A DNA stretch of 64,000 nucleotides from an uncultured Raoultella sp. (lineage in GTDB: Bacteria; Pseudomonadota; Gammaproteobacteria; Enterobacterales; Enterobacteriaceae). The stretch spans positions 62,001 to 126,000 of the forward strand of contig CAAEVH010000024.1 in assembly GCA_900759445.1 (NCBI GenBank). Direction: 5' to 3'. The position numbers were made by a program, and so were the translations under genes. The stretch's first letter is position 1. Each line of letters opens with the position of its first letter. Below the pieces are notes generated by a model, which did no database searches, was not told the DNA's origin, and saw only the letters and a list, made by a program, of their open reading frames with translations. Positions 32,987-43,666 of the stretch are shown piece after piece.

Positions 32987-34150
32987 TTAGCGTGCGGCCT
33001 CGTAAATCCGACGGCTGACCTCAAGGGTGATATCCTGATTTTCACCCAGCGCCGTCATGCCGTGTTCTTCCAGTTTAGCCAGTAACGCCGGGATAGAGCT
33101 ACCGTCCAGACCGTAGTCGGAAAGACGGGTCGGTACGCCAAGCTGTTCGAAGAAGTTACGCGTCGCGGCGATAGCGGCATCGATACGTTCGTCTTCAGAA
33201 CCCTCGGTAATATTCCAGACGCGAGCGGCATATTGCAGCAGTTTCGCGCGTTTAGTATCGCGTTTTTCATTCCACAATACTGGCAGCACGATGGCCAGCG
33301 TCTGGGCATGATCGAGGCCATGCATCGCGGTCAACTCGTGACCCAGCATGTGCGTTGCCCAGTCCTGGGGAACGCCAGCGCCGATCAGGCCGTTTAACGC
33401 CTGGGTCGCGGCCCACATAATATTGGCGCGAACGTCGTAATTTTCCGGCTCCTTCAGCGCTTTCGGACCCTCTTCAATCAGGGTCAGCAGAATGCCTTCG
33501 GCAAAGCGATCCTGAATTTTGCCATCAACCGGATAGGTAACGTACTGCTCAACGGTATGGACAAATGCGTCAACCACGCCGTTGGCCACCTGACGCGGCG
33601 GCAGGGTATAGGTGTAAACCGGATCGAGGATCGCAAACACCGGCTGGACATGAGCAGACATGAAGGCGCGTTTGTCGCCGGTGGTTTTACGTGAAACCAC
33701 GGCACCTTTATTGGATTCGGAACCGGTTGCCGGCAGCGTCAGCACGGAGCCCATCGGGATCGCACTTTTCACATGGCTGCCGTAGGTTTCGAGAATTTCC
33801 CACGGATCGACGTTTTCGTCATAGTGCGCCGCTGCGGCGATGAATTTCGTGCCATCCAGTACCGAACCACCGCCGACGGCGAGCAGGAAGGTGACGTTTT
33901 GTTCACGGGCGATTTTCACCGCGTTCATCAGCGTTTCGTAAGAGGGGTTTGGTTCAATCCCGCCAAACTCCAGAACGTCGAAGCCGTTCAGGGCGTTGAG
34001 GACCTGATCGAGCACGCCGGTTTTCTTCACGCTGCCGCCGCCGTAGGTCACCAGAATCCGGGCATCCGCCGGGATTTGATCGCGCAGGTTATCGATGGCG
34101 CCTTTACCAAACAGGATGCGGGTTGGGGTATGTAGATCGAAATTGTTCAT
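32987..34150 (-). CDS. yqhD: NADPH-dependent aldehyde reductase YqhD
   Basis: Iron-type alcohol dehydrogenase that scavenges short aldehydes (butanal, acrolein, malondialdehyde, glyoxal). It has 387 residues, as in E. coli. I chose MNNFDLHTP at 34150, with GAGGG at suitable spacing, instead of the ATG at 34165. Motifs: the cofactor-binding GGGSVLDGTKF, metal-ligand region GVVDAFVHTVEQYV and the C-terminal GHELTAMHGLDHAQT histidines. It is divergent from its regulator yqhC. Confidence 0.95.
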   Translation of the reverse strand: MNNFDLHTPTRILFGKGAIDNLRDQIPADARILVTYGGGSVKKTGVLDQVLNALNGFDVLEFGGIEPNPSYETLMNAVKIAREQNVTFLLAVGGGSVLDGTKFIAAAAHYDENVDPWEILETYGSHVKSAIPMGSVLTLPATGSESNKGAVVSRKTTGDKRAFMSAHVQPVFAILDPVYTYTLPPRQVANGVVDAFVHTVEQYVTYPVDGKIQDRFAEGILLTLIEEGPKALKEPENYDVRANIMWAATQALNGLIGAGVPQDWATHMLGHELTAMHGLDHAQTLAIVLPVLWNEKRDTKRAKLLQYAARVWNITEGSEDERIDAAIAATRNFFEQLGVPTRLSDYGLDGSSIPALLAKLEEHGMTALGENQDITLEVSRRIYEAAR

Positions 34151-34346
34151 TATTCGTGCCCTCAAAAAAAGAAAACTGCCGACTGAGAGGATGCCTCGGC
34201 CAGATGACGGTCATTGTGGTCCTGTCGCCGGTTCCTCTCAATGCACATTCCTGCCGTTGTCTTGCCCATTTCTCCACTGAGCTGGAGAAAAGGCAGAAAT
34301 ATGCGCACAATGCAGAGGTGAAAAAACGTCTGGAGAAGCACCGAAA

Positions 34347-35246
34347 ATGAACCGCGCCGAGATATGCCAGCTGTTGACAGAAAAGGTTAATGCACTGAAA
34401 GATAACGAAGAAAATCTTAGCTTGCTGCTGCCAGATATTCGTCTGTTGTACGGTACGCAGCCGGGTACCCGTACGCCGGTGATGTACCAGCCAGGCATTG
34501 TTTTTCTCTTTTCAGGTCATAAAATTGGCTACATCAATGAGCGGACTTTTCGCTATGACACCAATGAATATCTGCTGTTGACGGTACCGCTGCCGTTTGA
34601 GTGCGAGACCTTCGCGACGCCAGAGGTGCCGCTGGCGGGATTGCGCCTGAATGTGGATATTCTCCAGCTGCAGGAGCTGCTGATGGACATAGGCGAGGAT
34701 GAGCTGTTTCAGCCGGCGATGGCCTCCAGCGGCATCAACTCGGCAGCCTTATCGGAGGAGATCCTGTGCGCGGCGGAAAGGCTGCTGGATGTGATGGAAC
34801 GTCCGCTGGATGCGCGTATCCTCGGCAAACAGATTATCCGCGAGATCCTCTATCACGTGCTCACCGGGCCATGCGGCGGGGCGCTGCTGGCGCTGGTCAG
34901 CCGACAAACCCACTTTAGCCTGATTAGCCGTGTTCTGAAGCGCATTGAAAGCCAGTACACCGAAAACCTCAGCGTCGATCAGCTGGCGGCGGAAGCCAAT
35001 ATGAGCGTCTCGGCGTTTCATCATAATTTCAAATCGGTGACCAGCACCTCGCCACTGCAGTATCTCAAAAGCTATCGCTTACATAAGGCGCGGATGCTGA
35101 TGATTCATGACGGGATGAAAGCCAGTGCCGCGGCGATGCGCGTCGGCTACGAGAGCGCGTCGCAGTTCAGCCGTGAGTTTAAACGCTACTTTGGCATGAC
35201 GCCGGGAGAAGATGCGGCGCGGATCAGAATGATTCAGGGACTGTGA
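34347..35246 (+). CDS. yqhC: AraC-family regulator YqhC
   Basis: Transcriptional activator of yqhD and dkgA that responds to reactive aldehydes in E. coli. It has 299 residues: an N-terminal AraC_N-type sensing domain (about 20-180) and two C-terminal helix-turn-helix motifs ([20 protein letters not shown] and [19 protein letters not shown]). It is transcribed away from yqhD with a 196-base shared control region. Confidence 0.92.
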   Translation: MNRAEICQLLTEKVNALKDNEENLSLLLPDIRLLYGTQPGTRTPVMYQPGIVFLFSGHKIGYINERTFRYDTNEYLLLTVPLPFECETFATPEVPLAGLRLNVDILQLQELLMDIGEDELFQPAMASSGINSAALSEEILCAAERLLDVMERPLDARILGKQIIREILYHVLTGPCGGALLALVSRQTHFSLISRVLKRIESQYTENLSVDQLAAEANMSVSAFHHNFKSVTSTSPLQYLKSYRLHKARMLMIHDGMKASAAAMRVGYESASQFSREFKRYFGMTPGEDAARIRMIQGL

Positions 35247-35307
35247 CGGAGAAGGGCCGGGTTTCATTCCCGGGAAGGCGGGCAGCGCCGCTCCCGGGAA
35301 GGTTCTG

Positions 35308-35967
35308 TCAGGCGTTACAGAATTTTTTCTTGATAACCACGACCACGGTACCCACCAGCCCGGCCACCAGCAGCGCGATTGGCAGAATCATCAGGCAGGT
35401 CATGACCTGGTCTTCATGTCGCTTCACGAACGGGATCATGCTGAGCGCATAGCCCAGACCGGTAACCACGCCGACCCACAGCAGCGCGCTGAGCCAGTTG
35501 AAGAACTGAAAGCGGCGGTTGGAGAGCCCGGAAATGCCGGCCATCGTTGGCAGCAGGGTGCGCACGAAGGCGAGGAAACGACCGGCCAGCAGCGCCAGAA
35601 GACCATGTTTATCAAACATACAGGTCGCGCGCTGATGGTACTTCTGCGGCAGATGGGCGAGCCAGCCTTTGACGGTTTCGGTATTGCCAAGCCAGCGCCC
35701 TTGCAGATAGCTCAGCCAGCAGCCAAGGCTGGCAGCGGCGGTAAGGATGGCAAGAGTCGGCACAAAGTCCATGACGCCTTTGGCTATGAGCGCGCCGGCG
35801 AGCAGCAGCAGGCTGTCCCCGGGTAAAAATGAAGCGGGTAGCAGACCGTTTTCCAGAAACAATGTCATGAACATGACCAGATATACAACGCCCACGACCT
35901 GGGGGTTTGCCAGCGCGGCAAAATCATGTTGCCACAGGGCGGCGACAATCTCTTGAATGACAACCAT
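35308..35967 (-). CDS. yghB: DedA-family inner membrane protein YghB
   Basis: DedA/Tvp38 family membrane protein, partly redundant with YqjA in E. coli; needed for cell division, envelope homeostasis and temperature tolerance, and probably a lipid flippase or proton-coupled transporter. It has 219 residues with several membrane segments. The conserved [20 protein letters not shown] motif carries the essential acidic residues, and [16 protein letters not shown] the essential arginines. It is a single gene, convergent with yqhC. Confidence 0.93.
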   Translation of the reverse strand: MVVIQEIVAALWQHDFAALANPQVVGVVYLVMFMTLFLENGLLPASFLPGDSLLLLAGALIAKGVMDFVPTLAILTAAASLGCWLSYLQGRWLGNTETVKGWLAHLPQKYHQRATCMFDKHGLLALLAGRFLAFVRTLLPTMAGISGLSNRRFQFFNWLSALLWVGVVTGLGYALSMIPFVKRHEDQVMTCLMILPIALLVAGLVGTVVVVIKKKFCNA

Positions 35968-36097
35968 GGACTTTCCTAAGTGGTACCGTATTTTTGATTA
36001 GTGTACTCCTGAAGAGCCCCGAACACCTTGATCTCGGGCGCAACAACAGCGGCCGCCTTACGCAGAACGTCCGCTATTGTTGCCACTCGCTGTCACT

Positions 36098-37320
<1,223 letters not shown>

Positions 37321-37454
37321 AAACTAGCATGAATGACTCAAGCTGTACCGGGGAATGGCCGATACGGGCAAAAATTTTGCGAAATCCGCGGTCGGCCACT
37401 TTTTTACTGCGTAAGCGCAAGGAATCTAAACGTGATTTGCTGCACAGTGTAAAT

Positions 37455-37473
37455 ACTAATGAGAACCACTATC
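37455..37473 (+). promoter_or_regulatory. Fur-like box upstream of exbB
   Basis: ACTAATGAGAACCACTATC matches 14 of 19 positions of the Fur consensus. It lies about 65 bases before the exbB start, and a TATTAT -10-like element follows it. exbBD is iron-repressed through Fur in E. coli. Confidence 0.6.
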
Positions 37474-37536
37474 AATTCGATGCTTTTTTGATATTATTGT
37501 GCTCAGATTTTGTGATTGACGTCCTGGAGATTCAGC

Positions 37537-38268
37537 GTGGGTAATAATTTGATGCAGGCGGACCTGTCCGTTTGGGGTATGTATCATCATGCCGATATTG
37601 TCGTTAAGGTCGTGATGATTGGCCTGATTTTGGCGTCGATAGTCACTTGGGCTATCTTTTTCGGCAAAGGTGCTGAAATCCTCTCCAGTAAGCGCCGCCT
37701 CAAGCGCGAACAGCAGCAGCTCAGCGATGCTCGTTCCCTCGATCAGGCCAGCGATATCGCAAACAGTTTCCACCCGAAAAGCTTGAGCACCCAGCTTATC
37801 AACGAAGCGCAGAACGAGCTGGTGCTCTCTGAAGGCGTCGAAGATAACGAAGGGATTAAAGAGCGTACCGGTTTCCGCCTTGAGCGTCGCGTGGCGTTCG
37901 TCGGCCGTTATATGGGCCGCGGCAACGGCTATCTGGCGACCATCGGGGCGATTTCCCCGTTCGTCGGCCTGTTTGGTACCGTCTGGGGTATCATGAACAG
38001 CTTTATCGGCATTGCGCAGACGCAGACGACTAACCTTGCGGTAGTTGCACCGGGCATCGCTGAAGCGCTGCTGGCGACCGCCATCGGCCTGTTTGCGGCG
38101 ATTCCTGCCGTGGTTATCTATAACATTTTTGCCCGCATGATCGGCAGCTACAAAGCGTCGCTCGGCGATGTCGCCGCGCAGGTGCTGCTGCTGCAAAGCC
38201 GTGACCTGGATCTGAGCGCCAGCGGCGTAAAACCGGTCCGTACCGCGCAAAAATTACGAGTAGGTTAA
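37537..38268 (+). CDS. exbB: TonB energy-transducing subunit ExbB
   Basis: Inner-membrane subunit that, with ExbD, uses proton motive force to energise TonB for iron-siderophore and B12 uptake. The start is GTG at 37537 (GNNLMQADLSVWG), giving 243 residues (E. coli 244, also GTG); TGGAGA is the ribosome site. Three membrane helices are visible (about 15-40, 125-150, 175-195), including GYLATIGAISPFVGLFGTVWG. exbD starts six bases after it. Confidence 0.96.
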   Translation: MGNNLMQADLSVWGMYHHADIVVKVVMIGLILASIVTWAIFFGKGAEILSSKRRLKREQQQLSDARSLDQASDIANSFHPKSLSTQLINEAQNELVLSEGVEDNEGIKERTGFRLERRVAFVGRYMGRGNGYLATIGAISPFVGLFGTVWGIMNSFIGIAQTQTTNLAVVAPGIAEALLATAIGLFAAIPAVVIYNIFARMIGSYKASLGDVAAQVLLLQSRDLDLSASGVKPVRTAQKLRVG

Positions 38269-38274
38269 TGCTTT

Positions 38275-38700
38275 ATGGCAATGCATTTTAACGAAAACCT
38301 CGATGATAACGGCGAAATGCATGACATTAACGTCACGCCGTTTATTGACGTCATGCTGGTGCTGTTGATCATCTTTATGGTGGCGGCACCGCTGGCGACC
38401 GTGGATGTGAAGGTCAACCTTCCGGCCTCCTCAAGTCAGCCGCAGCCGCGTCCGGAAAAGCCGATTTATCTGTCGGTGAAAGCGGATAAAACGATGTTCC
38501 TCGGCAACGATGCCATTACCGAAGAGAGCATGATCGGCGCGCTGGATACGCTGACTGAAGGGAAGAAAGACACCACCGTCTTCTTCCGCGCGGACAAAAC
38601 CGTGGATTATGAGACGATGATGAAGGTCATGGATACCCTGCACCAGGCGGGTTATCTGAAGATTGGTCTGGTGGGTGAAGAAACCGTAAAAGCGAAATAA
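38275..38700 (+). CDS. exbD: TonB energy-transducing subunit ExbD
   Basis: Partner of ExbB; 141 residues, as in E. coli. A single N-terminal membrane helix carries the essential protonatable aspartate (FIDVMLVLL, Asp25), and the rest is periplasmic. It is the second gene of exbBD and is followed by a strong terminator. Confidence 0.96.
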   Translation: MAMHFNENLDDNGEMHDINVTPFIDVMLVLLIIFMVAAPLATVDVKVNLPASSSQPQPRPEKPIYLSVKADKTMFLGNDAITEESMIGALDTLTEGKKDTTVFFRADKTVDYETMMKVMDTLHQAGYLKIGLVGEETVKAK

Positions 38701-38720
38701 CCCTCCCGACGACGCTCCTC

Positions 38721-38746
38721 AGGCTGGCCATGCGCCAGCCTTTTTT
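38721..38746 (+). terminator. Rho-independent terminator of exbBD
   Basis: AGGCTGGC (38721-38728) pairs perfectly with GCCAGCCT (38734-38741), followed by a T-run. Confidence 0.9.
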
Positions 38747-38801
38747 ATGCCTGATACGCCGCGGCGGGAGGTTGCAATCGCCATGGCGGGTTGCGATATA
38801 A

Positions 38802-39329
<528 letters not shown>

Positions 39330-39331
39330 TA

Positions 39332-39366
39332 CACCAGCCCGGCGGGGCAGAGCCGCCGGGCTGGTG
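39332..39366. terminator. Bidirectional terminator between yqhA and gpr
   Basis: CACCAGCCCGGCGG (39332-39345) pairs perfectly over 14 bases with CCGCCGGGCTGGTG (39353-39366) around a 7-base loop, between convergent genes. Confidence 0.85.
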
Positions 39367-39368
39367 AC

Positions 39369-40409
39369 TTATTTATCCGACGAGGTTTGCCATAAATTGA
39401 GCTGACCATCCGCGACGTGCTGGTCAATCTGCGCCAGCTCTTCTGCGCTAAACGTCAGATTTTTCAGCGCCTGTACGTTCTCCTCCAGCTGCTGCGGGCG
39501 GCTGGCGCCAATCAGCACCGAGGTCACCCGGCGGTCTTTCAGCAGCCAGCTCAGCGCCATCTGCGCCATGCTCTGCCCGCGGCGGTGGGCCATCTCCTGC
39601 AATAAACGCAGACTGTTCAGATTTGACTCACTGAGCATATTTTCCGTCAGGCCGCGCGCTCTTTTGCCTTCGTAGAACATCCGCGAACCCTCCGGGATCT
39701 GCTGGAGATATTTACCGGTCAGCAGGCCCTGCGCCAGCGGTGTAAAGGCGATGCAGCCGACGCCGTTCTCCTCCAGCGTATCCAGCAGTCCGCTGGTGTC
39801 GACCCAGCGGTTGAGCAGGTTATAAGACGGCTGGTGAATAAGCAGCGGGATCTTCCAGTCGCGCAAAAGGGCGGCCATTTGCTGCGTACGTTCCGGCGAA
39901 TAGGAGGAGATGCCGACATACAAGGCTTTACCGCTCTGTACCGCCTGCGCCAGCGCTGCGGCAGTCTCTTCCATCGGCGTATTTTCATCGACGCGATGCG
40001 AATAGAAAATATCGACGTAATCCAGTCCCATCCGCTGCAGGCTCTGATCGAGGCTGGCGAGCAGATATTTTCGCGAACTACCGTTGCCATAGGGGCCTGG
40101 CCACATGGAGTAGCCTGCTTTCGTCGCCACAATCAGCTCGTCGCGATAGGCGGCAAAATCCTCGCGCAGCAGGCGGCCAAAATTTTCCTCCGCGCTGCCG
40201 GGCGGCGGCCCGTAGTTATTCGCCAGATCGAAATGGGTAATGCCCAGGTCAAAGGCCTTGCGCAGCAGGGCGCGTTGGTCATCCAGCGCGTGACCGTGGC
40301 TAAAGTTGTGCCACAGCCCCAGCGACAAGAGGGGCAATTGCAGGCCGCTTTTACCGCAGTAGCGGTACTGCATGCGATCGTAGCGGGTGGCGTCAGCTAA
40401 CCAGGACAT
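39369..40409 (-). CDS. gpr: L-glyceraldehyde 3-phosphate reductase (YghZ)
   Basis: Aldo-keto reductase (AKR14) that reduces L-glyceraldehyde 3-phosphate and methylglyoxal with NADPH. It has 346 residues, as in E. coli. The tetrad regions ITHFDLANNYGPP (Asp, Tyr), ATKAGY (Lys) and DIFYSHR (His) are present, and the cofactor loop has LIGASRPQQLEENV. It belongs to the Kv-beta-like branch. Confidence 0.93.
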   Translation of the reverse strand: MSWLADATRYDRMQYRYCGKSGLQLPLLSLGLWHNFSHGHALDDQRALLRKAFDLGITHFDLANNYGPPPGSAEENFGRLLREDFAAYRDELIVATKAGYSMWPGPYGNGSSRKYLLASLDQSLQRMGLDYVDIFYSHRVDENTPMEETAAALAQAVQSGKALYVGISSYSPERTQQMAALLRDWKIPLLIHQPSYNLLNRWVDTSGLLDTLEENGVGCIAFTPLAQGLLTGKYLQQIPEGSRMFYEGKRARGLTENMLSESNLNSLRLLQEMAHRRGQSMAQMALSWLLKDRRVTSVLIGASRPQQLEENVQALKNLTFSAEELAQIDQHVADGQLNLWQTSSDK

Positions 40410-40553
40410 GATCTCTCCTTATAAATTAAAACGTCGTTTCCATTTTAACTGGTATGGCACGCCGGCAGCGTTTGCTGGATCACAATGCGTAAGATTGCTG
40501 GCGTCACCGCGAGCTTATGCTTTGCTTAAAAGGGGTTAATTTACGGAGAAGAG

Positions 40554-41444
40554 ATGATGACGCGACTGACGGCGAAAGATTTTCCGCAAGAGCTGCTGGA
40601 GTACTACGACTATTACGCGCACGGCAAAATCAGCAAGAGGGAGTTTTTACAGATGGCCGGGAAGTACGCCGTCGGTGGCATGACCGCCCTGGCACTGTTT
40701 AATCTGCTGAAACCCAACTATGCGCTTGCCGGGCAGGTCTCGTTTACCGACCCGGATATTCATGCGGAATATATTCGCTATCCTTCGCCCGAAGGGCACG
40801 GAGAGGTGCGCGGCTATCTGGTGATGCCGACGAAACCCACCGTAAAACCGGCGTCGGTGATCGTCGTGCATGAGAATCGCGGGCTGAATCCCTATATCGA
40901 AGATGTCGCCCGGCGAGTGGCCAAAGCCGGTTACATCGCGCTGGCACCGGATGGCCTGAGTTCGGTGGGCGGCTATCCCGGCAATGATGACGAAGGGCGC
41001 GAGCTTCAGCAGAAAGTCGATCCGCAGAAGCTGATGAACGACTTTTTTGCCGCCGTCGCCTTTATGGAAAAGCATCCGCAGGCGAGCGGCAAAGTGGGAA
41101 TAACCGGTTTTTGTTACGGCGGCGGTGTGTGCAATGCTGCCGCCGTGGCGATCCCGGAACTGGCCTGCGCGGTGCCGTTTTATGGCCGCCAGCCGCCGAT
41201 CGCGGATGTCGAAAAAATCCGTGCGCCGCTGCTGCTGCACTATGCGGAGCTGGATAAGCCCATCACGGACGGTTGGCCCGCCTATGAACAGGCGCTGAAG
41301 GCGCAGCATAAAGTGTTTGAGGCCTATATCTATCCTCAGGTGAACCACGGTTTTCACAACGACTCCACGCCGCGTTACGACCGGGCCGCCGCTGAACTTG
41401 CCTGGCAGCGAACGCTGGCGTGGTTTGCCAAATATCTCGGCTAA
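40554..41444 (+). CDS. yghX: Dienelactone hydrolase family protein YghX
   Basis: Alpha/beta-hydrolase of the dienelactone hydrolase type, 296 residues; substrate unknown. A hydrophobic segment at about 42-58, ending near ALA-GQ, may be a signal or anchor, but a double arginine is not present. The nucleophile cysteine is in GFCYGGGVC (about residue 181), the acidic residue probably in HYAELDKP, and the histidine in VNHGFHN (about 263). GGAG precedes ATGATG at 40554. The full-length reading frame shows no disruption. Confidence 0.85.
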   Translation: MMTRLTAKDFPQELLEYYDYYAHGKISKREFLQMAGKYAVGGMTALALFNLLKPNYALAGQVSFTDPDIHAEYIRYPSPEGHGEVRGYLVMPTKPTVKPASVIVVHENRGLNPYIEDVARRVAKAGYIALAPDGLSSVGGYPGNDDEGRELQQKVDPQKLMNDFFAAVAFMEKHPQASGKVGITGFCYGGGVCNAAAVAIPELACAVPFYGRQPPIADVEKIRAPLLLHYAELDKPITDGWPAYEQALKAQHKVFEAYIYPQVNHGFHNDSTPRYDRAAAELAWQRTLAWFAKYLG

Positions 41445-41521
41445 AAAGGGCGGAAATAGCGCTGGCACTCGCTCAAAAAATCGCTATATAATTTTATATA
41501 TAACGATTGGGGGTGAAAGCG

Positions 41522-41809
41522 ATGGATAACCATTTTGGCAAAGGTTTAATGGCGGGGTTGAAGGCTTCTCAGGCTGAAAGCGCCAGCAACGCAGCCGGTT
41601 TTTGTGCGGATTATAAACGTGGGTTTGTCCTCGGTTATTCTCAGCGGATGTTTGAACAAACCGGCGATCGTCAGCTTAGCGCCTGGGAGGCCGGGATCCT
41701 CACCCGCCGTTATGGCCTGGACAGAAACATGGTCATGGACTTCTTCAGGGAAGGACATTCCTGTACCGCAATGCGTTACTTTATGGCGGGATACCGGCTG
41801 GAAAGTTAA
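41522..41809 (+). CDS. yghW: DUF2623 protein YghW
   Basis: 95-residue protein of unknown function, closely similar to E. coli YghW ([49 protein letters not shown]). I chose the ATG at 41522 over the one at 41507 because similarity begins there. A hairpin with one mismatch (41810-41835) follows and separates it from the convergent yghU. In E. coli the hyb operon begins next to it; here that operon is absent. Confidence 0.88.
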   Translation: MDNHFGKGLMAGLKASQAESASNAAGFCADYKRGFVLGYSQRMFEQTGDRQLSAWEAGILTRRYGLDRNMVMDFFREGHSCTAMRYFMAGYRLES

Positions 41810-41843
41810 CTACCGAAGGCCGAGGCCTCCGGTAGGTGAGGCG

Positions 41844-42710
41844 TTATGCCTGGCGTTTGTCTTCGGTCAGGGTATCGAAGTCGCTGGCGCTGTGGCGTTC
41901 ATGCAGCTGCTCGTTAAGCGGGCCGTTGGTCCGGTTGACGATACGCCCGCGTTTGACTGCCGGACGATTGCCGATGTCCTGCGCCCAGCGCAGGACGTTT
42001 TTATAGCTGCCGGCGTCAAGGAATTCAGCGGCGTTATACACCCCGCCCAGCACCACATTGCCGTACCACGGCCAGATAGCCATATCAGCGATCGTGTACT
42101 CTTCCCCGGAAACATAGCGGTTGCGGGCGAGCTGTTTATCCAGCACGTCGAGCTGACGTTTGGCTTCCATCGTGAAGCGGTCAATCGCGTACTCGATTTT
42201 CACCGGCGCATAGTTAAAGAAGTGGCCAAAACCGCCGCCGAGGAACGGGGCTGCGCCCTGTAACCAGAACAGCCAGTTAAGGGTTTCGGTCCGCCCGGCG
42301 GGATCTTTAGGCAGGAAGAAACCAAACTTCTCAGCGAGGTACAGCAGGATGCTGCCGGACTCAAATACGCGCGTCGGCGGGGTGGTGGAGTGGTCGCTCA
42401 GGGCGGGAATTTTTGAGTTGGGGTTCACCTCAACAAAACCGCTGGAGAACTGATCGCCTTCGCCAATGCGAATCAGCCAGGCATCGTATTCCGCGCCGCT
42501 CACGCCGAGCGCCAGCAGTTCTTCCAGCAGGATAGTCACCTTCTGGCCGTTTGGCGTGCCCAGGGAGTAGAGCTGCAGCGGATGTGAGCCGACCGGTAGC
42601 GCTTTTTCATGGGTTGCGCCCGAGACGGGACGGTTGATGTTGGCGAACGCGCCGCCGTTGTTTTGCTTCCACTCCCACACTTTAGGTGGTTGGTAGTTAT
42701 TCTCTGACAT
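41844..42710 (-). CDS. yghU: Glutathione-dependent disulfide-bond oxidoreductase YghU
   Basis: GST-fold (nu class) enzyme with glutathione disulfide-bond reductase activity. It has 288 residues, as in E. coli. The N-terminal thioredoxin fold has LYSLGTPNGQKVTI and PNSKIPAL, with the glutathione-binding ESGSILLYLAEK; the C-terminal helical domain includes EYTIADMAIWPW. It lies next to a DsbA-like protein and gss, forming a thiol-related group. Confidence 0.94.
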   Translation of the reverse strand: MSENNYQPPKVWEWKQNNGGAFANINRPVSGATHEKALPVGSHPLQLYSLGTPNGQKVTILLEELLALGVSGAEYDAWLIRIGEGDQFSSGFVEVNPNSKIPALSDHSTTPPTRVFESGSILLYLAEKFGFFLPKDPAGRTETLNWLFWLQGAAPFLGGGFGHFFNYAPVKIEYAIDRFTMEAKRQLDVLDKQLARNRYVSGEEYTIADMAIWPWYGNVVLGGVYNAAEFLDAGSYKNVLRWAQDIGNRPAVKRGRIVNRTNGPLNEQLHERHSASDFDTLTEDKRQA

Positions 42711-42826
42711 GAGGACCTGCCTTTTTAGTGAGCCGTTGAGGGAGTGTAGCAGGAGATGCTAAGTAGGTTTAACCGTGTGAGGCTTATTGGCCCCGGTCAG
42801 CGTCGCGCAACCGGGGCGAGGGGGAC

Positions 42827-43387
42827 TCAGGCCATAATCCGCGCGGCCCATACGCTGATATCGTCGCTGCTGCCAAGGTCCGGCTGCACCAGACCGTTGA
42901 CCATAAAGGTAGGCGAGACATGAATACCGTTCTGTCGCGCGTATTTGCAATGCCATTTAATTTCAGCCTGCAGCTCAGGGCGGGCGAAGGCCGTAGAGAG
43001 CAGAACCTGGCTATAGCGCTCAATGCGCTGGATAATCTGCTGCGGCGTGGTCTCCATATTCGGCCCGCTGCAATGGTCGGTAAATTCAAACTCTTCGCGA
43101 TGGTCGGCGACGGCTTTTAACACCCTGTGCGCCTGCTCTCTGCCGTGCGGGAGCGTCGAGGCGGCAAGAATGCAGCGCACGATGACGCCGGAGAAAAGAT
43201 GCCACGGCTGCGACTGCAGACGAATCTTGATGGTCACATTATCCGCGCCGACTTCGTCCAGTAGCTCGTCGAGCTTATTGAATGCCCGGACGGAAAACGG
43301 GCAGGTTGGCTCAAGGAAAACCTCAAAAGTACGTGGGCCGTGGCCCCAGACCAGCGGTTGAGCCTGCAGATGCGGTTGTGCGCTCAT
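42827..43387 (-). CDS. DsbA-like thioredoxin-domain protein
   Basis: Predicted thioredoxin-fold oxidoreductase of the DsbA/FrnE-like class, 186 residues and without a signal peptide, so cytoplasmic. The active-site loop reads EPTCPFS: one cysteine in a CxxS motif rather than CxxC, so a monothiol mechanism or binding role is more likely than disulfide formation. A cis-proline loop appears as HVSPTFMVNG near the C-terminus. I chose the ATG at 43387, seven bases from AGGAG. It follows gss-related and yghU genes but faces away from gss. Confidence 0.75.
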   Translation of the reverse strand: MSAQPHLQAQPLVWGHGPRTFEVFLEPTCPFSVRAFNKLDELLDEVGADNVTIKIRLQSQPWHLFSGVIVRCILAASTLPHGREQAHRVLKAVADHREEFEFTDHCSGPNMETTPQQIIQRIERYSQVLLSTAFARPELQAEIKWHCKYARQNGIHVSPTFMVNGLVQPDLGSSDDISVWAARIMA

Positions 43388-43666
43388 AATCAACTCCTGA
43401 CGTTGTCTCATTCTTCGTTATGATTCCCTGAATCACCCGGGCTGTTGTCAACGGCAATGCAACCTGAAGTATTACGGGGAGATATTACAAATAACGATAT
43501 CACTTTTACCCAAAGGCGCCGGGTTATTTTCCCGCAGGGCACGATCGCTGAATCCAATGAGTGGTATCATCATTTCACCTCTGTCTGGTAAGTGCCTGTG
43601 GCAGGATAAGAAGAGGGAGTTTTGTTCCGCCAACTGCCCGGGCTGCATTAATTTGAGGTCAGGCTA

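Noticed and set aside
35268..35302. Direct repeat of TCCCGGGAAGG with 24-base spacing after yqhC
   Set aside because: The unit is a short self-complementary G+C-rich sequence; it may simply form the yghB end hairpin and is too short to call as a repeat family.
40647..41468. 273-codon minus-strand frame
   Set aside because: Antisense to yghX, whose catalytic motifs are in order on the plus strand.
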